Source: Oceanobacillus damuensis
GTDB lineage: Bacteria; Bacillota; Bacilli; Bacillales; Amphibacillaceae
Direction: 5' to 3'
DNA: 53,787 nucleotides
NCBI RefSeq assembly: GCF_001618145.1
Contig: NZ_LQNF01000032.1
Coordinates: 1-53,787, forward strand
The translations under genes and the position numbers were made by a program. The notes under the pieces were generated by a model, which searched no databases, was not told where the DNA came from, and worked only from the letters and a program-made list of their open reading frames with translations. Positions 49,219 to 53,787 of the stretch are shown piece after piece. Position 1 is the first letter of the stretch. The number at the start of each line of letters is the position of its first letter.

Positions 49219-50208
49219 TCACCTCTGTATTTGAAGTGCCAGTTGTTCAATCACAAGTGTGGGTTGAACATTTTGCTTCAATTTCCTTTTAGCCTTCAGG
49301 ACGAGATTCAAAATATTCACCAATTGTTCCTGGGAAAAGGACATTGCGGCCTTCTCGACCAATTCATCATTCGGGGTAAAAAAAGCATATGCTTCATCAT
49401 TTCCTATGTGATAATATAGGATATCTTTAAAAGCCAAAAGCAATAAATCCAATCCCTGCTCCTGTTCTTTTCGTTCTTTAAAATGAGGAACCCAGTTATT
49501 GTGAATAAAGAGATAGACGTCTTCCGGCTTTATCGTAAACAGTTCAACCAATTGTACCATTAATTTTCTTGCTTCTGCAAACCACTCATCTTCATTCCAT
49601 CTGAAAGCTTCATCGAGATTATTTGTTAAGGCACTCATTAAAACGGCGTCATTCTTTGCCATTCCCTGCTCCATAAGCAGGTTTTGAAAATAACCTGTAT
49701 TCAACGGTTGCAGGTCGACAACCTGGCAGCGTGAGCGAATCGTCGGAATAATGGACTGACTGTTCTCTGTCAGCATGATTGCTGTTGTCTGTTTGCTAGG
49801 TTCTTCCAAAAATTTGAGAATCCTGTTCGCTGCATTGACCGTAAGTGTATCTGCATCTTTAATAATATAAACTTTTTGATTCGATTCCACACCTGAATAA
49901 GTGAATTCCTTTTGCAGATTTCTCACTTGTTCTATTTTGATTGATTGCCCTTCCGGTTCAATCCAATGAACATCCGGATGGTTACCAGAAGCTATTCGCT
50001 TGCAGTTGTTGCATTCATTACAGGGCTCAACTCCTGATTTATTTGTACAGAACAGCCCTTTCGCAATCAATAATGCGATTGCTCCTTTTCCTGTTCCACG
50101 ATCACCTTGAAGCAAATACGCATGAGAAACCCGGCCTTTTTTTATGCTGTTTGTTATAATTCTGCTAGCTAACGGCTGCAATTCTGCAACCTCAGACCAT
50201 TTCTCCAT
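49219..50208 (-). CDS. holB: DNA polymerase III delta' subunit
   Basis: Clamp-loader AAA+ subunit of 329 residues. Walker-A-like GDRGTGKGAIALL (about residue 35), a zinc module CNECNNCKRI, the sensor region KFLEEPSKQT and SRCQVVDLQPL are visible. The start is ATG 50208 (M-E-K-W), behind a weak G-rich site; a GTG/TTG slightly upstream cannot be excluded. It ends 4 nt before the ricT start codon. Confidence 0.96.
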   Translation of the reverse strand: MEKWSEVAELQPLASRIITNSIKKGRVSHAYLLQGDRGTGKGAIALLIAKGLFCTNKSGVEPCNECNNCKRIASGNHPDVHWIEPEGQSIKIEQVRNLQKEFTYSGVESNQKVYIIKDADTLTVNAANRILKFLEEPSKQTTAIMLTENSQSIIPTIRSRCQVVDLQPLNTGYFQNLLMEQGMAKNDAVLMSALTNNLDEAFRWNEDEWFAEARKLMVQLVELFTIKPEDVYLFIHNNWVPHFKERKEQEQGLDLLLLAFKDILYYHIGNDEAYAFFTPNDELVEKAAMSFSQEQLVNILNLVLKAKRKLKQNVQPTLVIEQLALQIQR

Positions 50209-50273
50209 AAGTACCCGCCCCAAGTCTAAACTTTCCTTGACACTACATCATTTGTCAGTGTTCGAAGTTAAAG

Positions 50274-50705
50274 TTACGTATATATATTAATCAGTAATCC
50301 TTTAATTTCTCCAATTATTCCCAGGATATCTACTGTCTTCTTTTCTTGATTCATGATTTCTTCCGTAAGTTCTATTAATTTTTCATCAACTTGTTTGAAA
50401 ATAGTCAAATTGCGATTACCGTTTAAACCAAAACTGTGTGAGTTCTGCATACTATAACCATTGTTTACTGTTTCCTGCAAGAAATCTTTGACCATTCGCT
50501 TAAATTTTGCAAGCTCCCGAAATGATCGGTAGCGGGATAGTTTGTTTCCTTGTACAGTGATATTTTGAATCAGCTGCTGTAATTCCTGTTGCTTTAAGCT
50601 TTGTGTGTGTGACTGAACCATTCTGTTGAAACTCTGGTTATCTGTATTCGCCGGGCGTGTGTACTTCGGCTCTGTCTTCGTTTGTATCTCATTGGTGATT
50701 TTCAC
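50274..50705 (-). CDS. yaaR: YaaR family protein (DUF327)
   Basis: A 143-residue, mostly helical soluble protein matching the YaaR family (SRYRSFRELAKFKRMVKDFL, LTIFKQVDEKLIELTEEIM). Function unknown. The start is taken as GTG 50705 (M-K-I-T-N), with GAGGGGGG 8 nt upstream. It lies between darA and holB, as in B. subtilis; a small gap to holB may hold a further promoter. Confidence 0.92.
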   Translation of the reverse strand: MKITNEIQTKTEPKYTRPANTDNQSFNRMVQSHTQSLKQQELQQLIQNITVQGNKLSRYRSFRELAKFKRMVKDFLQETVNNGYSMQNSHSFGLNGNRNLTIFKQVDEKLIELTEEIMNQEKKTVDILGIIGEIKGLLINIYT

Positions 50706-50738
50706 TGGTTCAGCCCCCCTCATAGCTATTGTTTATAA

Positions 50739-51083
<345 letters not shown>

Positions 51084-51710
51084 TTATTTTATATAAGAGA
51101 TAATTCGATCAAAAGCAGCCTTTTCGACAGCCTCCATCGTTTGGTCCGCATCAATCGTCCGGATACGGTCCGGAAATCGTTCTGCAAGGATCTGATAACC
51201 TTCATAAACTAAATTATGGAACTCGATATTTTCGAAATCCAGACGATTTCTTTCTCTATCTTTATTCGCTGCGATACGGTCCAAACCCTTTTTTGGATCG
51301 ATATCAAAAAATAAAGTCAGATCTGGCATGCAATCTTTTATGGCAAATTGATTCATGGTAAAAACCTCATCCATCCCCAAGCCCCTTGCATGCCCCTGAT
51401 AAGCCAGGCTGCTGTCTATAAAACGGTCACAAAGAATTATCTTCCCCTCTTCAAGCGCAGGCAGTACCTTTTCCACCAGATGCTGTCTGCGTGCTGCTGC
51501 ATAAAGAAGTGCTTCTGTTCGTTCTTCCATTTCGGTATTTTGCCGGTTAAGGATTATGCTGCGAATTTGCTCAGCTATTTGAATGCCGCCAGGTTCGCGT
51601 GTCGTTATTACATCATATCCCAAACTTTTTAGTTTTGTGTTTATTGTATGGAGAATTGATGTCTTACCTGCACCCTCGCCACCTTCAAATGTTATAAAAT
51701 AACCGCTCAT
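51084..51710 (-). CDS. tmk: Thymidylate kinase
   Basis: Phosphorylates dTMP to dTDP. Signatures are the P-loop [16 protein letters not shown] (about residue 7), [33 protein letters not shown] and the LID region [10 protein letters not shown]. At 208 residues it is full length. The start is ATG 51710, behind AAGGAG; the frame extends upstream into yaaO without homology. It follows yaaO by 16 nt. Confidence 0.98.
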   Translation of the reverse strand: MSGYFITFEGGEGAGKTSILHTINTKLKSLGYDVITTREPGGIQIAEQIRSIILNRQNTEMEERTEALLYAAARRQHLVEKVLPALEEGKIILCDRFIDSSLAYQGHARGLGMDEVFTMNQFAIKDCMPDLTLFFDIDPKKGLDRIAANKDRERNRLDFENIEFHNLVYEGYQILAERFPDRIRTIDADQTMEAVEKAAFDRIISYIK

Positions 51711-51726
51711 GTATGTGTCTCCTTCA

Positions 51727-53142
51727 TCACTTGCTGAAAATCCTGATTCCTTTTTCGCGCTGCTGGATTCTGACACCCTGCTCACGAAGTTGTTCAATTA
51801 TTTCTATATGTGCTGCCGTAATCATTTCGCCCTTAAGAATGAGGGGAATTCCCGGCGGATATGGTGTGACCGCCTCAGCTGCTATATGTCCGATGCCTTC
51901 CGTGAAGGACACGTGTCGATATGGTAATGTATTCATTTCCTGATAGGACAAAGCCAATTCCTGGATTGGTTGCGGAAAAAGCTTTGCTATCTCTATTGTA
52001 GCATGATTTGGACGATTTTTTAATTGTTCCTCTATGCTTTTTATTGTTTTTTTCAATGCTTCGACTTGTTTCAATGGTTTTAGACCGTGAATGAATAATA
52101 TTTGATTATGTGTCACAAGTTCAGGATAAATTTTCCTCTCCTCCAATAACCCCGCGACTTCTTTGGCGGAGAGGCCTTGTTTCACGTGAAACGTTATCTT
52201 TAGCGGGTCATCTGCGACAAGCACTTCCCCATAATTTGCAGTTTGCAATAGATCCCTTACATTTTTAGTGCTGTGCAGGATGGATGTTATCTGTGCGGAA
52301 TCTAAAGTAGCTAAATAGGAGCGCGCAATATCCAATGAAGCCATTAGCGGATAAGATGGGCTGCTGGATTGAATCATTTGCAGGAAATGGGCAATACGCT
52401 CTTTTTTTATTAAAGTTGATTTTATATGTAAAAAGGAAGCCATTGTCATTGCCGGTGCCATCTTATGGGCAGACTGAACGACCACATCGGCTCCTAAATG
52501 CAGTGCAGATAAAGGAAAAGGCTCCCCTAACGAAAAATGTACGCCATGTGCCTCGTCCACAAGAACCGGAAGATGGAACTCGTGTGCCAAATCTATCATT
52601 TCCTTGATTGGATATGTTTTTCCAAAATAATCCGGGTAGGTTAGTACCACTGCTTTTGCATCGGAATGTTTTCGGATCGCCTCACGTAATGCAGACATAC
52701 TTGGGTTAGTATATCTGTCTGCCTCTTTATCATACTTCGGAGAGACAAAAACCGGCCTGGCACCGCTCAATTCCAGCCCATTTATAATTGATTTATGGCT
52801 GTTTCTCTGTACAATTACTTTATCTCCAGCAGAACAAACAGCTAATATCATTGCCAAATTTCCAGCAGTACTCCCGCCAACCAGAAAAAATGTATGATCG
52901 GAACGGAAAAAATCGGATGCTAAACCTTCCGCTTCAGCAATCGAATCATTAGGAGCATGAAGATCATCAAGACCAGGCAGCTCTGTTACATCCAGTTTCA
53001 GTATTTCTTCAAAGTATTCATAAGGGCCATGCGGGAATACAGTCCCATTCTTATGTCCAGGCACATGGAAAGATAGCGGCGAATCAGCTGAAAATTGTTT
53101 TATTCTTTGGAAAATCGGCGTATTGCGGTGATCAGCTTTCAT
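51727..53142 (-). CDS. yaaO: Orn/Lys/Arg decarboxylase-family PLP enzyme (YaaO-like)
   Basis: A 471-residue fold-type I PLP enzyme. Visible motifs are FHVPGHKNG near the N-terminus, [24 protein letters not shown], the PLP lysine in [14 protein letters not shown] (about residue 222) and the C-terminal [14 protein letters not shown]. It is the short type lacking the wing domain of inducible decarboxylases. The substrate (arginine, lysine or other) cannot be fixed from sequence. It precedes tmk; xpaC and yaaN, its upstream neighbours in B. subtilis, are absent. Confidence 0.93.
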   Translation of the reverse strand: MKADHRNTPIFQRIKQFSADSPLSFHVPGHKNGTVFPHGPYEYFEEILKLDVTELPGLDDLHAPNDSIAEAEGLASDFFRSDHTFFLVGGSTAGNLAMILAVCSAGDKVIVQRNSHKSIINGLELSGARPVFVSPKYDKEADRYTNPSMSALREAIRKHSDAKAVVLTYPDYFGKTYPIKEMIDLAHEFHLPVLVDEAHGVHFSLGEPFPLSALHLGADVVVQSAHKMAPAMTMASFLHIKSTLIKKERIAHFLQMIQSSSPSYPLMASLDIARSYLATLDSAQITSILHSTKNVRDLLQTANYGEVLVADDPLKITFHVKQGLSAKEVAGLLEERKIYPELVTHNQILFIHGLKPLKQVEALKKTIKSIEEQLKNRPNHATIEIAKLFPQPIQELALSYQEMNTLPYRHVSFTEGIGHIAAEAVTPYPPGIPLILKGEMITAAHIEIIEQLREQGVRIQQREKGIRIFSK

Positions 53143-53191
53143 TTTTAAAGCTCCTTCCCTTGCTCTTCATTTCTTTTTATATACTAATTCA

Positions 53192-53219
53192 ACAAAAAAA
53201 GCCTTTGCAAGCAAAGACT
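53192..53219 (-). terminator. Terminator after csfB
   Basis: AGTCTTTGC pairs with GCAAAGGCT (one mismatch), followed on the minus strand by seven T. Confidence 0.85.
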
Positions 53220-53251
53220 TCCATTAATCTTGTTTTGATTTGATTAGAATT

Positions 53252-53443
53252 CTATGAAAATAATTTCGGTTGATTGATATTTTTTAATTTATGCAGATAG
53301 TAATTATATTTTTCTTCTCTTGGCTCGGTATGAATCATATTATACTCGCATTCTGTACAAATAAACATCGTATATAAATGGATGCCCTTTGCTTTTTCTT
53401 CCTCACAAATCCCACAATGCTCAAAGGAATCAGCTTGTTTCAT
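53252..53443 (-). CDS. csfB: Anti-sigma-G factor CsfB (Gin)
   Basis: A 63-residue zinc-finger protein with CxxC pairs (HCGICEEEKAKGI, FICTECEYNMIHTEP), matching Gin, which holds sigma-G (and sigma-E) inactive until engulfment is complete. GGAGG lies 7 nt before the ATG. A sigma-F promoter matching consensus is visible upstream and a terminator follows, so it is probably monocistronic. Confidence 0.93.
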   Translation of the reverse strand: MKQADSFEHCGICEEEKAKGIHLYTMFICTECEYNMIHTEPREEKYNYYLHKLKNINQPKLFS

Positions 53444-53465
53444 TTCCCCACCTCCGTTTTAAAAA

Positions 53466-53495
53466 TAGTATCTCCTAATTCAACGGAATTTATAC
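53466..53495 (-). promoter_or_regulatory. csfB sigma-F promoter
   Basis: Minus strand: GTATA (53491-53495), 15-nt spacer, GGAGATACTA (53466-53475), a full match to the sigma-F -10 consensus GGNRANANTW. csfB is sigma-F dependent in B. subtilis. Confidence 0.8.
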
Positions 53496-53644
53496 AGGAA
53501 AACTTTGAAACAAGGAAACAAATGTAATGTTTCATATTTTTATGGTTTGCGGGTCATCAAAAGGTCTCTAGATGATTACGTTCAATCCCTAAGCTTGTTT
53601 AAATAAGGCTGTTTTCTAAAAAAATGTGTTAGTGGCACAGTATC

Positions 53645-53787
53645 TTTAAACTGCGACGTAACTTCTGTTTACGATAAATCTGTAGCTGATAATGGAAACA
53701 AGTTACTTCGGCGACCGCTCTGGTCATTTTCGCGGGCGGCTGGTGAGCCCCTTCAAGAATCACGCATTTCAGTGTCTCACCTATGCC
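53645..53787 (-). repeat. Dispersed nested-hairpin element, copy D (inverted, cut by window edge)
   Basis: On the minus strand the core GGCATAGGTGAGACACTGAA ... CTCACCAGCCGCCCGCGAAAA and the tail TTTCCATTATCAGCTA followed by GTTACGTCGCAGTTT match copies A-C. The outer arm and the rest lie beyond position 53787. The stretch 53497-53640 between csfB and this element holds nothing I can identify. Confidence 0.85.

Overview
The window is a core chromosomal segment from a low-GC, spore-forming member of the Bacillaceae, most likely a salt-tolerant Oceanobacillus/Virgibacillus/Lentibacillus-type organism (family confident, genus a guess). The evidence is near gene-for-gene collinearity with the origin-proximal csfB-to-lysS region of Bacillus subtilis, Bacillus-type sporulation genes (csfB, fin, spoIIE, spoVT, spoVG, yabG, yabP, yabQ, sspF) and recognisable sigma-A/F/H/K and Spo0A sites. 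Nearly all genes lie on the minus strand, so the window is reversed relative to the usual map and oriC should lie beyond the right edge.

Layout in minus-strand order, right to left. (1) 53.4-46 kb: csfB, yaaO, tmk, darA, yaaR, holB, ricT, yabA, yabB, yazA, rsmI, with abrB on the plus strand at 45.7 kb. (2) 45.3-35 kb: metS, tatD, yabE, rnmV, ksgA, yabG, veg, sspF, ispE, purR, spoVG. (3) 35-26 kb: glmU, prs, rplY, pth, fin, mfd, spoVT. (4) 25.3-20 kb: yabM, yabN, rqcP, yabP, yabQ, divIC, yabR. (5) 19.4-12 kb: tRNA-Met, a plus-strand marR/MFS efflux pair, spoIIE, yabS, yabT. (6) 12-0.4 kb: tilS, hpt, ftsH, coaX, hslO, yacD, cysK, folP, folB, folK, yazB, a dusB remnant and lysS. The left edge carries the promoter and boxA leader of an rRNA operon running out of the window.

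The genes cover translation and tRNA maturation, ribosome-associated quality control, nucleotide, folate and cell-wall precursor synthesis, DNA replication and repair, and a large share of sporulation control. Promoters I can read support the expected regulation: sigma-F for csfB and fin, sigma-H for spoVG, sigma-K for yabG, a Spo0A-type 21-bp-spacer promoter for spoIIE, and tandem Spo0A boxes downstream of the abrB promoter.

Relative to B. subtilis gene order the window lacks xpaC-yaaN, ridA, pabB-pabA-pabC and the tRNA-Glu, and dusB is reduced to a broken 3' fragment. The marR/MFS pair is extra. The unexplained content sits in the intergenic gaps: a dispersed family of about 118-nt nested hairpins whose outer stems differ between copies but still pair, a 123-bp tandem repeat (three copies plus 28 bp) between spoIIE and yabS, a related long hairpin at 25.74 kb, and a two-hairpin element found 3' of both prs and spoVT. 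I see no CRISPR array, intact insertion sequence, prophage or defence system.
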